Origin: Erigeron canadensis
Lineage: Eukaryota; Streptophyta; Magnoliopsida; Asterales; Asteraceae
Reading direction: 5' to 3'
Length of the DNA: 64,000 nucleotides
Assembly (NCBI RefSeq): GCF_010389155.1
Contig: NC_057761.1
Span: forward strand, 22,818,501-22,882,500
The notes below the pieces were generated by a model, which saw only the letters and a program-made list of their open reading frames with translations, ran no database searches and was not told the origin of the DNA. Of this stretch, positions 45,496 to 59,036 are shown piece by piece (position 1 is the first letter of the stretch; the number at the start of each line of letters is the position of its first letter). Position numbers and translations under genes: made by a program.

Positions 45496-46555
45496 GAGTT
45501 AATTGCATTTTTGGTCCTTGTGGTTTGTATGTTTTGGCGGGTTCAGGATCTTTTTAGGTTCCATTGCATTTTTTGTCCCTATTTCAGAAACCTTTTTGCA
45601 AATTTGGTACAAATTAACGGTGGTTGTTAAATGAAACCGTTAAGTGTTGTTAAAATTGAAAATGGTGTTTATTTATATATTTATAAAAGTGTAAGGAGTA
45701 TTTGTGTTAATAGTGATGGTCAAAAAGTTTGTCACGTTGTCATTAAGATATACAAGTGCTTGTTTTGTAAAAATTTATAAAAATTTACGAGCTCTATAAA
45801 TGAAAGTTTTGTAATTTAGCTCGCTAAATGTAAGAGACAATGGTGGCCGGAATGTTGAACAGTTCGTCAGAAAATTCATAACGCGTCGGGAAAAACGAAA
45901 TTCACCGCGCACAAACCCTGACCAAAATAAACTCCAGAAACCGTAGCTGGAAAATATGGCAATTTGCCAAAAAACTTAAATTTGCGATTTCAACTTTGAT
46001 TATACGAAATAAAACACGCCCGGTACCAAAATGCTCAGGCTTGCATTCCGTACAAACCCTAGCCTATTATTTAGTCAAAAAACTTTGCCAGAAAATTCGT
46101 CTGGAAAGTAACTTTCAACGAATCTCGATGAATTGGAAAACTTAAAACATGAATATGACCGGAATCGGATCACAAACAAAATCTGATGTTTTTCAGATCA
46201 GTTTGACAAATTGCGAAAATGGAATCGAAGAGTGAAGTTTGCAGGGAAAAAAAATCTTTTCTTTTTAAATAAAAGAAATGGATATAAAAACAATAAAAGG
46301 AATAAACTGTGACAAAATGACAAACTTTTTGATTAACACTTTTGACACAAATACCCTTTAGATTTTTAGAAATTTACAATTAAACACCATTTTTAATTTT
46401 AACGGCACTTAACGGCTTCATTTAACAACCACCGTTATTTTGTACCAAATTTGCAAAATGTTTCCGAAATAGGGACCAAAAGTGCAATGAAACCTGAAAA
46501 TGTCCTGAACCTACCAAAACATACAAACCACAGGGACCAAAAATGCAATTAGCTC
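45496..46555. mobile_element. Mutator-like element with about 260-bp terminal inverted repeats
   Basis: A 1060-bp element flanked by the perfect 9-bp duplication TATGTTTTA (45487-45495 and 46556-46564). The ends GAGTTAATTGCATTTTTGGT and, inverted, GAGCTAATTGCATTTTTGGT continue as matching arms for about 260 bp, through 'ttggtacaaa', 'taacggtggttgttaaatga' and 'caaaaagtttgtca'. The 9-bp duplication and long arms are typical of Mutator elements. The core (45840-46250) has no transposase. Confidence 0.92.
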
Positions 46556-46564
46556 TATGTTTTA

Positions 46565-48137
46565 TTTAGAACATGTTGCGTGTAAGGCCGTTAGGGCTAT
46601 AAGGCCTATATTTAGCGAACCCCGTTAAAAATTAATATTTATATCATCAAACATTGTTATATGCAGATGTTAATAACTTATCACCATCAATATTGTCTAT
46701 ATTACTGTTTCTGAAATCATAAGTTTGCACCAATATTAACTAGAAGAATACCCGTGCGTAGCTTGAGTTCCACTTGAATATCAGTATCTTATATTTTTAT
46801 TTTTAATTTGGTCTTTTTTATTTTTTTGGTCGATCCTCTTTCATTTTTTGTTTTTTTCAAAGATGGTTTCCTTTATACCTAATGCCTTTTTTTTATTGAT
46901 TTTGTTCATAATTTTATTCATATGATCGTATCTTTACCTATGACTCAAGTCACAATTTAACTTACATTTTTACATGTATATGTAGGTTTTCATAGGCCCC
47001 TTGTTAACTTGCTCCATATATTAAAAAAAGCGAACTTGCGAATTATATATGTAAAAGTAATCAAAGTTGGACTAACGACAAGAGAATGAGTTTGACACAA
47101 TTCATATGTAAACAAAATACTATATTACATAAAATAACATTTGTTTGGCAAACCAATTAACCCAACACTTCCTCAAGAAAAACGAAAAAATTAATGGGAC
47201 CCACTCAAACCCACTATTCTCTTCTTGATCTTGTCTACACCAGGATTGAAGTCATGACGAGGTGGTAGCACCACCATTATCACAGGCCAACCAACTTTAG
47301 GTTTCACCACACCCTCTACTGATCGGATATCGGTCAAACTCAACCCGAACAACTTGTGTGTCTATAGCCCACTTCGGTTTTCATCATACCCTTTACGGTT
47401 TACCCACCGGAAAGCTAGCTCTACACCCTACAAACACCCGAAACCGAATTGGTGACCCGATGGAAAATTTGGATCTGGATCATGGGTCATCCCTCCTCTT
47501 AGATGATGATGATGATGGTTATGGTTCGTATGTAAAGATATAAGGAAAATAATGATGATGGTGGTGGTGGTGGGGCGGTGGTGGGAAGACGATGTCGCAA
47601 AGATGACAATGGTAGTGGTTATATATACTTTTCACAATCAATATCAGAGCTAAATATTTTTCATTTCACTCTAAAGTTTTCTTGAATTATTTTGATTTCT
47701 AATTTAAACTGAAAAGATGTATAGATATAGGGAAATGGTTTTCATACGAGAGGAATGACTTTCTTCGATCTATTTATTAAAGCTTTTACCGCATAATAGG
47801 AGAGTTAGTTATTTTTTTAGAATTGCAGGGGAGTTAGTTATAAACAATTTAGTGTTAAGTAATCCCACGTTTATATTATCTAGTTAACCAACATTCCATG
47901 TTAAAAGGAGCAGTTTATACGGTTCAGATTAAATAACAACTTCATTGGATGATCAAGATTAACTTAAAAAAAACCACTCACCGGCAACAATAATTATATA
48001 TAATTCTAAGAATAATATACACGAAACCACAAATAATATTAATCATAAGTTTTTAAATATTTAGGCGAGTTAGGTTTATTATCTAGATAGAGTTGGAAAT
48101 GGTTTGTCATCCGAGTTGGAAATGGTTTGTCATCCGC
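46565..48137. other. Repeat-derived spacer with a Helitron end
   Basis: A minus-strand Helitron-like 3' end lies at 46740 (minus: GCACGGGTATTCTTCTAG). 47500-47600 holds ATG/GGTGGT triplet runs. The 61-codon frame at 47358-47543 ends in an Asp run made by this triplet repeat and is not convincing. Nothing else is identified. Confidence 0.4.
48090..48135. repeat. 23-bp tandem duplication
   Basis: Two exact copies of a 23-bp unit (GAGTTGGAAATGGTTTGTCA plus TCC), just left of a hAT target site. Confidence 0.9.
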
Positions 48138-48145
48138 CTATGGAT

Positions 48146-48979
48146 AGATATGCACAAAAAAATCGGTTAACTTAACCGAACCGGCTAGAAACCGGTTAAC
48201 CTAACCGGTTAGTAACCGAGAGAGTACAAACCGATCATAGATTAATAAAAACCGACGATTCTTGATCGATTACCAATTCCATGATGAGAACCGATTATTA
48301 ATCGGTTAACCTATAATCGGTTATTATAGGTCAGTTAATAATAATAACCAACTATTATCAAAATACCACATGCTCTTTTGTATTCCACATGCTCTGTTCT
48401 AATACTCACATGCTCTGTTGCTGCATTTCTTCATCCGTCGTCCATCAATATAATCAAAATCAAATCTAACTTCAATTACGATTAGTATTTACATCTGAAA
48501 TTATTATTTAGAAATGGGCGTGCTTCATCTGCAACAAATGGCTCTGGTTTCTTTTTTTCTTTTTTTTTTTGTGAACTGTGAAATATGTGTCTTCTGTAAT
48601 CGTTTGTATATGTGGATATATATGAGTGTGTATATATAATATAGATAGATATAGATATTATCATTATCATAAGATATACATAACGTGTCATTTTATTATT
48701 TACACAAGATAAGAAGACACTAGCCTATTGTATTAACGTGTCATCATAACATCAACCGATTATATTAACGGTTAAAAAAACCCGAAATAGGTTAGCCGGT
48801 ATCGGTTAACCGGTTATTATTAACCGAAATCGATTACACCGGTTAAGGTTTTTCCAAACACAAACCGGTTATTAACCGGTATAGGTTAACCGAAACCGGT
48901 TATTTTTATTAAAAAAGTAACCGGTTTCGGTTACTAAAAAAAATAAACGAAACCGGTTAACTGATATTTGCGCCTCTGC
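48146..48979. mobile_element. hAT-like element rich in AACCGGTTA
   Basis: Flanked by CTATGGAT (48138-48145) and TTATGGAT (48980-48987), an 8-bp duplication with one change. The ends AGATATGCAC and, inverted, GCAGAGGCGC are imperfect repeats. Just inside both ends are dense AACCGGTTA motifs (about 200 bp each side). There is no transposase. Confidence 0.62.
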
Positions 48980-48987
48980 TTATGGAT

Positions 48988-50207
48988 GTGTTCGGTGCTA
49001 TATGCTTGTACATTATTTAGTCCATATGGTACTCAACCATATTTTTTGATCTAATATATATATACTCATCGGGGTAATACAACCTTCTACCAAAAAAACC
49101 CACAAATAAAAAGTTTGTACCAACACTAAGTCACTAATTTAGTAAAAGCAAGCTGAAGAGAAACTACAATTAAAAAGAGTGCATTAAAAGTTTAAAAGTA
49201 CAAATAATCATTATCGCTCGACATGAAGATTTGATGCTTATGTTTTTGTTAATTTGTGGTTCCGAATTCCAGAATAATTCTTAAAGAGAGTGTATAATAA
49301 GTTTTAATTATAGTAATGACCCAATGATAGTCTAAGGACTTCATTGTTGTAGTAAAAATTAAGATTAAGATGCTCATGTAAATTCATTCATAAGTTTTAA
49401 TTATAGTAATGACCCAATGATATATCAAAGTAAATTTTGTTATAAATTTTGCTAAACCGATTCTTTTTTATCGATAAGACAGGTTAATTTTATAAACAAA
49501 TCCAAGAGCTAATCGTTATTAATTTGCTAAAACGATTTTTTTCCCCACTGTTGCCATTTGCTAATCGTTAAATTTTTCGCTTCTTAATCCCCAAGTTGTT
49601 GTGGGGACCTGCGTGACAACGAGATCTGGTTTTGAGAGTCTAATATTTGTTGACGATCGGTAAAATGTTATCGTCAAAACATGAGAGCTTAAATCAGAAA
49701 GAATAAATGCGAGAACTCTAATGCATATCTTACCATTTCTTTGGAATTGTCCGCTCATATTACTATGGGATTGTCCAATTCTATGTCGATGAAAGGTATC
49801 TTTCTATTCGAAAATTCTCCTTGTACAAAAATTTATGAATTTAGTTTTAAAATTACAGCATTAAATGATGGTAAAGGTGATACTATATCAAGCTTTCAAT
49901 ATTAGTTATGACATGGTTGGCAAGGAGCTGACTTTTGAAACCTTAATATTACATTAATTAATGATAGAAATTTTCATCTAATTGACATCAACCTTGTCTT
50001 TTGAGTCTATATATAGATAAGAAAATTTGACAATTCATGTGTAATTTCACCATATAGTAAGTAACGATACACTTCATATTACTTTTCTTTAATTTTCTCT
50101 CACTTTCTCATTTTGTTTTTCATTTCTTTTTAAACGACAGTGGTGATTTCGTATTACTTTCTCATTTTCCTCAGGAATCTTATTGTTTGGGTATCTTTTA
50201 AACAAAA
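48988..50207. other. Upstream region of the first GDSL gene
   Basis: No gene is seen. 'agttttaattatagtaatga' followed by 'cccaatgata' occurs twice (about 49290 and 49395), a short direct duplication. 50020-50200 is T-rich and is probably promoter and 5' UTR. Confidence 0.45.
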
Positions 50208-53200
50208 ATGTGTATCTTATTGTTGTATTTTGTATCGCTTTTGGCAATGGGGGTTCGTGGCGATCTAAAAGTAAATCAACCTCGGCCATTTTTCGTGTTC
50301 GGAGACTCTTTAGTTGACAACGGCAATAACAACTTCTTGATTACCATGGCACGTGCCGATGCCCCACCATATGGCATCGACACGCCTTCACATCGTCCTA
50401 ATGGACGTTTCTCCAATGGCCTTAACATCCCCGACATTATCAGTTTAGTGTTATTATCCATTTTGCTTCTTATTATGTTATGTTTTGGACATTCGTGTTT
50501 TAGTTTCCTAATATAATTTCGGTTTATATGTACATTGATTTATACATATCGTAGTTTGATTCGTTGTGCGTTACGAATAGGTGAGCATATGGGAACCGAA
50601 CCCGTATTACCTTATTTGAGTCCGGAATTGACACCTCAAAAACTTCCTAATGGTGCAAACTTTGCTTCTGCCGGAATAGGAATACTCAATGATACGGGAT
50701 TTCAGTTTGTAAGTTACATTTGTTTCGATTTATTTATTAAAAAATGTTATATATTTACAAATAATTATGTTAGTTATATTTTTTTATCACTAAATTCAAG
50801 TGTAAGTTTTTGATATGAAAAATATAAATTTTTAATGTAGATGAACAACAACCTTTAAAAATGTACTTTATATAACTTATAAACAAAATGTCCATAAACA
50901 CAAATGACACATTTTCGTATGGTAAATCAACAAGGATTGACAAAGTAGAGATAAAAACAAATCTGATTTGATTGAGTACACATGTGTCAATTTTTTTTAA
51001 AGATTACTAGCACGGTATCCGCGCTATGCGACGGTATTCGTGGCGGCGACGGTGTTAGTGGGTGCGACTATTGGTGGTAGAGGCGGCGAGTGATATAGAT
51101 AATTAATGTAAAAGTTTTTAATATAAAGAGTTAATTGAGATATTTTAAAAAATTACGGACTAATAGTGTAATATATCATTAAAGGTATTTTAGACATTTT
51201 CTCCCCTGTAACTTTCAACATGGGGCTATTCTTTTTATAATATAGTATACATTTGTAAATGTAAGATTTTTTTAATAGTTATTTGCTACATATGTACATT
51301 TTGTCAATTTTAAAAGTCAACAAACAGTAAAAAAAGGCAATAATTATTAATTGCACGTTACAAAAGGCTTTTCTGAATATTAGGATAAACAATCATTTAC
51401 TATATTTAGTTATTTTTATTTATATCAATCAATTACTTGTTAAACATTTAATGTAAAGAAAATGAAGTAATACTCTATGTATTATCTTAAAATTAAAACT
51501 TGTTCCCACAAGTCTCTACAAATTACACAAGGTAAAAAAGAAAATTAAAGAATACACTACATGTCAAGTTTATATAAAATCATTTTCTCACCTTTAGAAA
51601 AAAGTAAGACTGTCTACAACTTATTTTTACTATATACCTTGCTTCTACAGTTTAACTATTCTATACTCTGCTTAAAGATTGAGTCTTATTGTTGCTGTAT
51701 TACATCTCAAGTTCATATAAAATTAGCTAGCTAGTAGGCAATTCTAAAATTATCTTTTTGCTAATAGTTTATTACAATTTCAATTCGTAATTTAGAGAAA
51801 ATTATTTAAACCAAGTACAACACCGAGTTAAGAAATATGGATGCGATTATTCCTATAAGATATATTACTTATTTGTCCTAAAATAATTAATTACTCATCT
51901 ATACTACCTAATAAAACAAATCACCTTTTTTTCCACTTAAACTTTCAGCCTTTAAAAAACAAAAAATATCCGTCTCCATTATTCACTAATTTAAACATCT
52001 TCATCTAATATACCTGTAATACCATTAATGAAATAATTAATTTACAATATAAATTTCTCAACACTTAAAATAACTACACCATCACCTTTAACATCAATTA
52101 CTTTTATAATCACCACCATCGTCACCCCATCGTCGTTCTCACTATTGTCTCTACATTACACGGGCATAAGTCCAGTAATAAAAATAGATATTTACTTAGA
52201 AAAGTTATAACTCATACAACTTCCTTTTTACCGAAATATCTGTATTATCCTTTATCATCTAATTGAGTGTTCTTTTTGTTTTCTCCAATATCAATTTAAA
52301 CTTGCGGTAGCCGGTGGGTAGTATGAAAATTTTATTTTAGCCAGGCATTTATATTCAAATTTGAGTATTGAATAAATATATTGGCACAATATAAAGTATT
52401 ACGTTGGAGTATAAATTAAAAACAAACTGATCGAGTACTATATTTGTAATACTAACTAAATTATTTGATGTTATTCGATCGATTCATATATATTGAAAAC
52501 AAAATATAGTTTTAGATATCATCCGACTTATATAAAATGTAAAATAATAAGACAACATGATCTTGCTAGCTAGCTACTTGCTAGTGTTGGTTTAGTAATA
52601 ATATTTCACAATTGCTGTTAGAAAATAATAATAATAAGCTGGACAACATAATCATTGATGGCACATGTTGACTATATATTGGCACAGGCAAACGTACTTC
52701 GAATGTCTATGCAAATAGAAAACTTCATGGAGTACCAAGGGAGACTAAGTTCTTTAGTAGGTGAAAATCAAGCCAAAGAGCTCGTTAACAAAGCTCTAGT
52801 ACTTGTTTCATTGGGTGGCAATGATTTCGTCAACAACTATTTCTTGCTCAGGCCTTCTGCTAGGTCTGTCGAGTTTTCTCTTCCCGATTATGTCGACTAC
52901 CTCATTTCCGAGTATCGCAAGATTTTGATGGTAATAACTACTCTTTAATTTCTTCATGAATTACATTGAGTTGTGATTTAACAAAAATAATGGGTACAAC
53001 ATAAAATGTACATCATATATTGTGAATTTGTCAAACTAGCAAGGTTGAATAAGTGGTTAACACCCTTGACTTCTGTCAAGGGTTCTATCCTCATGTCTTG
53101 CAAGGCTGTAGGTCTTTTTTCTAATATTTAGATAGAACCTGGAAGCAGTCTCACTACACCGTCGTGATAGGGGTAAAATTGTCTACATCTCAACCTCCCC

Positions 53201-54013
53201 CATATACCGACGAGGTATTGAGATTTAAATCCTTAGAAGACGGCATTGGGTTACTTTAGTTTTACTTACTCTATATTGTGAGTTTGTCAACTTTTTTGGT
53301 GAGTTAATTAAAAATGCTATTGATGCTGCAGACTTTATATGGATTGGGAGTTAGAAGGGCCATATTGATGAGTCCTGGACCACTGGGTTGTGCACCTGCA
53401 GAGATAGCGCTACGCAGTTCAAATGGTGAATGTGCGGCTGAACTTCAAGCTGCAGCTGAGTTGTTTATACCGCAACTAGCCCAAATGGTTGAAGAGATTA
53501 ATGGTGAACTCGGTTCTCATGTTTTCGTTGCAGCCAATACTAGACTTATGCATAAAGATATCATCACGGATCCTCAAGCCTTCGGTAAGAACCATTTCCA
53601 TCTAAGCTAACTTTGATGCAGGGCGGTACCAGAAAATAATCCAAGAAAGGACAAAATTGAAAAATCCATGAATTTTTTTTCTTCAAAAAATGGGCAAAGT
53701 TGAAAATTCCATTATTTTGTGTTGTTATTCTTTCAGTTATTGCTGATTTTCAGAAAGTCTAACTAAAAATTGTTGTGCAGGCTTTGAAAACTCAAATGAG
53801 GCGTGTTGTGGACAAGGACCATACAACGGGTTGGGTTTATGTACACCATGGTCATCGTTGTGCGACAACAGAGAAAAATACGTCTTTTGGGACGCCTTCC
53901 ATCCAACGGAAAGAGCCTGCAGATTTATCGTGAAACAGATGATAAGTGGCACAGAAGACTACATGAAACCCATGAACTTAAGTACCATAATGTACATGGA
54001 CTCCAACATGTAA
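50208..54013 (+). CDS. GDSL esterase/lipase, complete (five exons)
   Basis: Exons 50208-50442, 50581-50708, 52688-52930, 53332-53584 and 53781-54013 join in frame to 363 residues, the usual size for plant GDSL enzymes. These are secreted serine hydrolases acting on acyl esters. Residues 1-18 look like a signal peptide ([18 protein letters not shown]). Block I is [14 protein letters not shown] with nucleophile Ser34. Block II is [10 protein letters not shown]. Block III is [10 protein letters not shown] with Asn166. Block V is DAFHPTERA with Asp324 and His327. All catalytic residues are present. Intron 2 is long (about 2 kb) and holds two Helitrons; intron 3 holds a SINE. The start is the first ATG, directly before the signal peptide. 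Its paralogue lies convergently at 62525-63904. The substrate cannot be told from sequence. Confidence 0.95.
51007..51250 (-). mobile_element. Small Helitron in GDSL intron 2
   Basis: Minus strand: starts GTATACTATATTATAAAAAG and ends GCGCGGATACCGTG then CTAG before T. It has the same body and size as 27243-27485 (shared 'catgttgaaagttaca' and 'aaaatgtctaaaat'). Confidence 0.68.
51898..52174 (+). mobile_element. Degenerate Helitron in GDSL intron 2
   Basis: Starts TCTATACTACCTAATAAAAC after A, passes through a 'caccaccatcgtcacc' stretch, and ends ACACGGGCATAAGTCCAG before T. The final CCAG departs from CTAG, so this copy is old. Confidence 0.5.
53040..53245 (+). mobile_element. tRNA-derived SINE (Au-like) in GDSL intron 3
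   Basis: Box A-like 'ataagtggttaacaccc' and box B-like 'gggttctatcctc' are about 35 bp apart, followed by the conserved body 'cctggaagcagtctcactac', 'gataggggtaaaattgtcta' and 'aacctccccca'. The tail is not well preserved. Confidence 0.7.
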
Positions 54014-55756
54014 TTTGTTGATTTGAAATATCATATGTATTTCTAGGAACCCTGAGAATTTTAAAAAATTCTAATATAGTATTCAACATGTCTAGCTAGT
54101 AAATTACATAAAAAGTACTCAGCTAAACGACTATGCATTTAGATTGAATTCATCTAAAGATTTCAATTTTCATCAACCCAAATCGAGGAGGGCTGTGGGA
54201 TTTTCCCTTCGAAGCCTTCTTAGCGTTGGATGTAGCAGACCTGGTTAAGAAAACCGACTACCTTGGTTTGAGTAGGCGTATTCTATACTTCTAAAATAAA
54301 ATTGGAAAGGTCAAAACGCTCCAACATGAGTATACTATATGGGCGAGCGAACATTGGTAAGAACAAAGAAAATTGACTAGATTCATCAAGCGTGTTTGAC
54401 ATATTATCTGTCACCTCCATTTTGAGAAGAGATATATTCTCTAGAAATATCATAATGTTATGAAGGTCTTATATAGATTTTGAGCTAAAATATCAAACCA
54501 TAAGTTCATTTTGCTCTTACAAAAACTTTACTCTCGGCTTAATCCTGAAATATTCACTCTAATACGATGAGCTTTTGGTGTATTTCGTTAAAGAAGTCAG
54601 CATATTGGTCGGTGTATTGCATCGGTGCCGTGGCTACTACTTTGTAAATCTCAACGACTGGTTTTTAATATTATTTAATTGTGTTTGTTGTGAGTTGTAA
54701 ATAAATTGAGATTTCGGAGAATGAATGATAAAATTGGTTCAAAATGACGAGTAGTATATTGCTGATGTGATACCAATAGCCAAAAATAACTTTAGCCCTT
54801 AGGTTGTTGGCCTACACAATTTTGGTGAAAGGGTAATTTCTAGCTATTTTGTTCTGAGCATTAGATAACTTACGACAAACCATGTTATCATCGTAGCGTT
54901 TCACAATGCAACCAATGGCGACTGTGGTTCTCTCTAATTATTTTTCATATAGGGGATTAAAAGTTGTTGACCATATTCCTCTATGTTAGTATGATTACGG
55001 TATTAAGTTTCATTGTTAAAGGGGTTAGTTGTCGATTATCGTTGTGCTTGTGCAAGAGTACACAAATGGTTTCAATTTAATTTGTCATTACATTATTACG
55101 AGAATATTATTTTTGTAGGGCTGTTGACCTCTAATGGCTGTACTTATATTTATTTATTTATTAATTTTGCCACTAACAGTTATAAATTTAAGAGTGTTTG
55201 AGTTTATCTCTTTATTCAATTCATTGGGATAAAAAAAAGTCTCTTCATGAGGCGAAGAGGCTCAATTTAGTGTTGCAGAAATTCACCAATTAAAAATAAA
55301 TGTAAAATATAGTGTTTGTGTGGGTTTGTTGTTTTGCATAATTATAGAGATCTAGTTTTGTTTGGTGTCGTTGTTTTCAAGTAAATTATGATTTGCTAAC
55401 TTGCTATGGTAAATCTTATTTTCTCATATCGCTGGACTACTAAGTTTGGGCTATTGGGTCACATGGGTTAAGATATGAATTGAATGATAGTATAAGTCTG
55501 CAATTTTTTAAGAGGATTGTAATTGGATTTACTTTTTATTGGATGCTCATCACTAGATTTTAGAAAGGGTCTTTGTAGCACAAAATTGATTCTTTTAATA
55601 TTATTTTGAGGTTGGATGTTTCAAGTTTTAATTATCACTGATTGTTTAACATATATATATAGCTAATATGGTGTATATATTACCCTCTTTTAAGCAATAT
55701 GTACTCGATCAACTTAGCCTATTGAAGTTGAAAAAATATATATATATATATATATA
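54014..55756. other. Spacer after the first GDSL gene
   Basis: No gene is recognised. 54170-54700 looks like a long-dead coding or retroelement remnant with many stops. 55737-55760 is an AT microsatellite. Confidence 0.4.
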
Positions 55757-56817
55757 TTATAAGGTTTTTTATCCGCACGATGTGCGGCTGTTTAATTGAT
55801 TTGTCAAGCTTTTCAATATTAATATTAATAATCAATAAAATTCAGTTAAAGTGTTTTTTTATATTTATGAAGACAAAATTAGAAATAAAATTTATTAGTT
55901 GTTTATGTTTATGATACGGAAAAACTAATGTTCAACTAAATATGTTAAAAAGAAAAATGATATATTTATTCTTTATTTCATGAGTTCTTTGATGTTTATG
56001 TAATATAATTATTATGAAAAATCCATTCATTCTTGAATTAATTTACTAAATTTTTATGAATTATATAAAACTCAAGATATGCAATTATAATTAGTAAATA
56101 GGTTTGAATATCTTATCAAATTTTAGAATTTTTTCAAATATATTGTCAAAATAAATATAGAAATTAAACATATGATAAAATCATATGTTGTAATATGTGG
56201 GGAATTATAATAATAGATAGTTCAAAATAAACGTAAAAATGAATGATAGAACAAAACTATCTACTCTATAGAAAACAAATCATGTTATAAAAATCTTTAA
56301 AACCCAAGATTACCTCTAAAAACACATTATAACTATGATTTATATAAAAAAAAAATCATAACATTTAAGATTAATTATATAAAATATAAAAAAAATCATA
56401 TCATTAAAAAAATATTATTTTGAATTCATAAATGAAAGAAACTTATCATCACGACAATCCTCTTGACTTTGCTTTTGCGGTTGGAATAACAAACCAATTT
56501 ATTTGGTTTCTTTGCCTTGGTTTCGAATAGAAAAAGGCCTAAGAATTTATACATTTAGGTTTAGGTTATATCAATAAATATATTTGAATATATATTGTCT
56601 AGATTTGTAAGATACGATAATATCTGTCTATTTTTTTTTTATTTTTTTTGATATATCTATATTATATTTTTATTTATTATATATTTAATAAATATATATT
56701 GTTGAAAAAATATGAAGGTGACACGTAAGAAAAATCTTACGTGGCAAAGTCTAAAGATATTTTGAATTAATATAGATAGTTTTAAAAAGCTAAGATTCCT
56801 ACTGTTTTATTAGATAG
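55757..56817 (-). mobile_element. Possible decayed Helitron
   Basis: The minus-strand 5' side reads TCTATCTAATAAAACAGTAG and the other side has the hairpin CCGCACATCGTGCGG. The terminal CTRR is not preserved. The interior is AT-rich, with an inverted 'cgtaagaaaaatcttacg' hairpin near 56722. Confidence 0.35.
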
Positions 56818-56824
56818 ATATATA

Positions 56825-57050
56825 TATTTTGAAAAGTGAATTTTACGTCAGACGCGTATGATGTGTGCTAATCGTACAACGAAAGGGTCCCGCACTAAGT
56901 GGATCTTAAATAGCCTTTTTCACCATACCACCTCCTTTATTGGAAAATACCGTTGAGGAGAACCTACCAAGGCTCGAACTCGAGACCTTGGAGTAAACTC
57001 CCCCGGGGCCCCGCATAGCAGGTTTAGTGAAACACCCCTGACCACTAGGA
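56825..57050 (-). mobile_element. tRNA-derived SINE, copy 1
   Basis: Minus strand: box A-like 'tcctagtggtcaggggtg', then 'ccccgggggagtttactcc' and box B-like 'gagttcgagccttgg'. A second copy with the same order of motifs lies at 58797-59036. Ends are approximate. Confidence 0.6.
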
Positions 57051-57676
57051 TTTAACCCAATTGTTGAAATTGAAATATAAAATATAACAATTAAACATAT
57101 TCATTATACTGTACATTAAAAATAGAGTATATATATCAAGTTTTATAACGATGCCAGCATAGTTACTCAAACATGTAAAAAAATTTGTTTGTGTTTTCAG
57201 CAACATGATCGAGTTACTCAAACAACCAAGCATGTGTAGATTGTTAAAAAAGAAATTCATTGTTGACATAAACACCAAATGAACACGCACTATAAAATGC
57301 CAGTTAAGATAGGGGGTTTTCGGGGCACACCCTCTTCTCATAAACCTATAGCGTTGGGACCATTCTGTATTTAAACAAAAGGGGTGTGCATAGAGTTTAA
57401 GCCGAGTTGGAAGCTACATATAAGTGACAAATAATAATAAGTCAAAAGTTACCATCACTTAAACTGACCCGGACTCAAAAACAACAAACTCATGACTTTC
57501 GATCCGAGATATGTCTAAAGAAGCTTAGATAATGATAAAAGATTGAAGACTGTGTTGCCATAAATATATGTCACCCGAGCTATGCATTTACTTGATTTTA
57601 ATCTACTAGCATATGGTTTGTTGGTTTACAAAAGAAACCTCGTATTGGTTAATGAAAATTAAACTTTGATGGTGGA

Positions 57677-58511
57677 TAGGGGTGATCAAAATGCGGGCCG
57701 ACCCGTAAAACCCGTTGAACCGGCCCAGGGAAAAACTGAAACCGACGTAACCCGGTATAATGCGGTCCGGTCCACGGGCTTAATTTTCATGAAAATGCGG
57801 TCCACGGGTCGGGCCGGGCTAACCCGTGGAAAACCCAAAAACCCGTTGAACCCGAACTTCTTAATAATTAGAGATTCATTAGGACTCTTTCTTAATAACA
57901 TATATACTTATTTGATTCTTGATTCTTGAATATTGTATTGTATTTAAGCTCGTTAGTTTAAGGACCACATCTACCGTCTATCAGTCTATGTATATATAAT
58001 GATGCGTAAGCTTGTTATTGCATCTTGATTTTTAAATATTACTCGTATATTGTACTTTAAAACATAACGTGGCTAGTTACTACTGTAAACTGTTTGCTTG
58101 CTTTGTCGATAACTCAAGTTTAAAAAAGAGGTTCTGAAAATTAATAGTTCAAACTATATCGAGCGGTTGTTTTAGAAAATGGCATCAGATTGAATTTAAA
58201 TGGATATAGGAAGATACCACCAATGAGGGTATTTGATATGTTGTAGCAAGTTACAACTATTACTGTATTACAGAACCCTGAGCATCTCCAATACATGACA
58301 TGACTTGTTCATGAGGTTGAAGTGTGTTTATGCACTAATTGTACGGGCTCGGGATAGCCCGTTATAAAACCCAACCCGCACGATAACCCGGCCCGGACCA
58401 ACCCAATGAAACATGGGCCGGTCCTCGGTCCACATATTTTGCAATTCTCGGGGCACGATATGGGCCGGGTTGAGTTCGGGTTGGGCCGGGTTCAGCCCAT
58501 GATCACCCCTA
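57677..58511. mobile_element. hAT-like element rich in CCCGG motifs
   Basis: An 835-bp element with perfect 12-bp terminal inverted repeats TAGGGGTGATCA, flanked by ATGGTGGA (57669-57676) and ATGATGGA (58512-58519). Both ends carry many copies of ACCCGT, GGCCCGG and GGGCCGGGTT. The frames at 57666-57929 and 58328-58546 are made of these motifs and are not genes. Confidence 0.82.
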
Positions 58512-58796
58512 ATGATGGATACATGGGCTTCAAAATTGCAGTACATAAATTAATAACAAAATAGTAAGTAAAAGGCATATGGACTGCACATGACAAATAG
58601 TATAAATGGGAGACCATTTTATGTTTAAGGGTGCGGAGAGATTATAAATCGACTTAAAAGCTATAGAGAATAGACGAATAATAAATTTTTTTTTTAAAGT
58701 GAGTTTCAATTCAAACGTGTTAGAGGTAATTTTAAGATTGAACTAGGCCTTCTGAAGCATACCTTGCATCGTCTAACTACCATAATGAAACTGCCT

Positions 58797-59036
58797 TTTA
58801 TTTTTTTTATTCGGATCGGATTTCTGGAACCGCGCCGACTCTTTATTCCGCCAACGACTGGCTGGAAATTATCTACCAGGGATTTTCTGGACCTCCAACC
58901 CCCTTTTTATGAAAAATTCCTTTGAGATAAGAACCCCAAGACTCAAACCTGATACCTTGGGTAAACTCACCCCCGGGGTCCACATAGTGGATTTAGAATA
59001 TACCTCTGGCCACTAGGGTTTTATCCAGTGGTTAGT
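58797..59036 (-). mobile_element. tRNA-derived SINE, copy 2
   Basis: Minus strand: 'aaccctagtggccagaggt' (box A region), 'accccgggggtgagtttacc', then 'ggtttgagtcttggggt' (box B region), ending at a poly(A) represented by the T run at 58797-58810. Confidence 0.65.

Noticed and set aside
47358..47543. 61-codon frame ending in LDDDDDGYGSYVKI
   Set aside because: The Asp run comes from a GAT triplet repeat, there is no recognisable domain, and the surroundings are repeat-derived.
57666..57929. Open frame with repeated RPVKPVEPAQG-like sequence
   Set aside because: It is made of the CCCG motif array of a hAT-like element and crosses the element's end.
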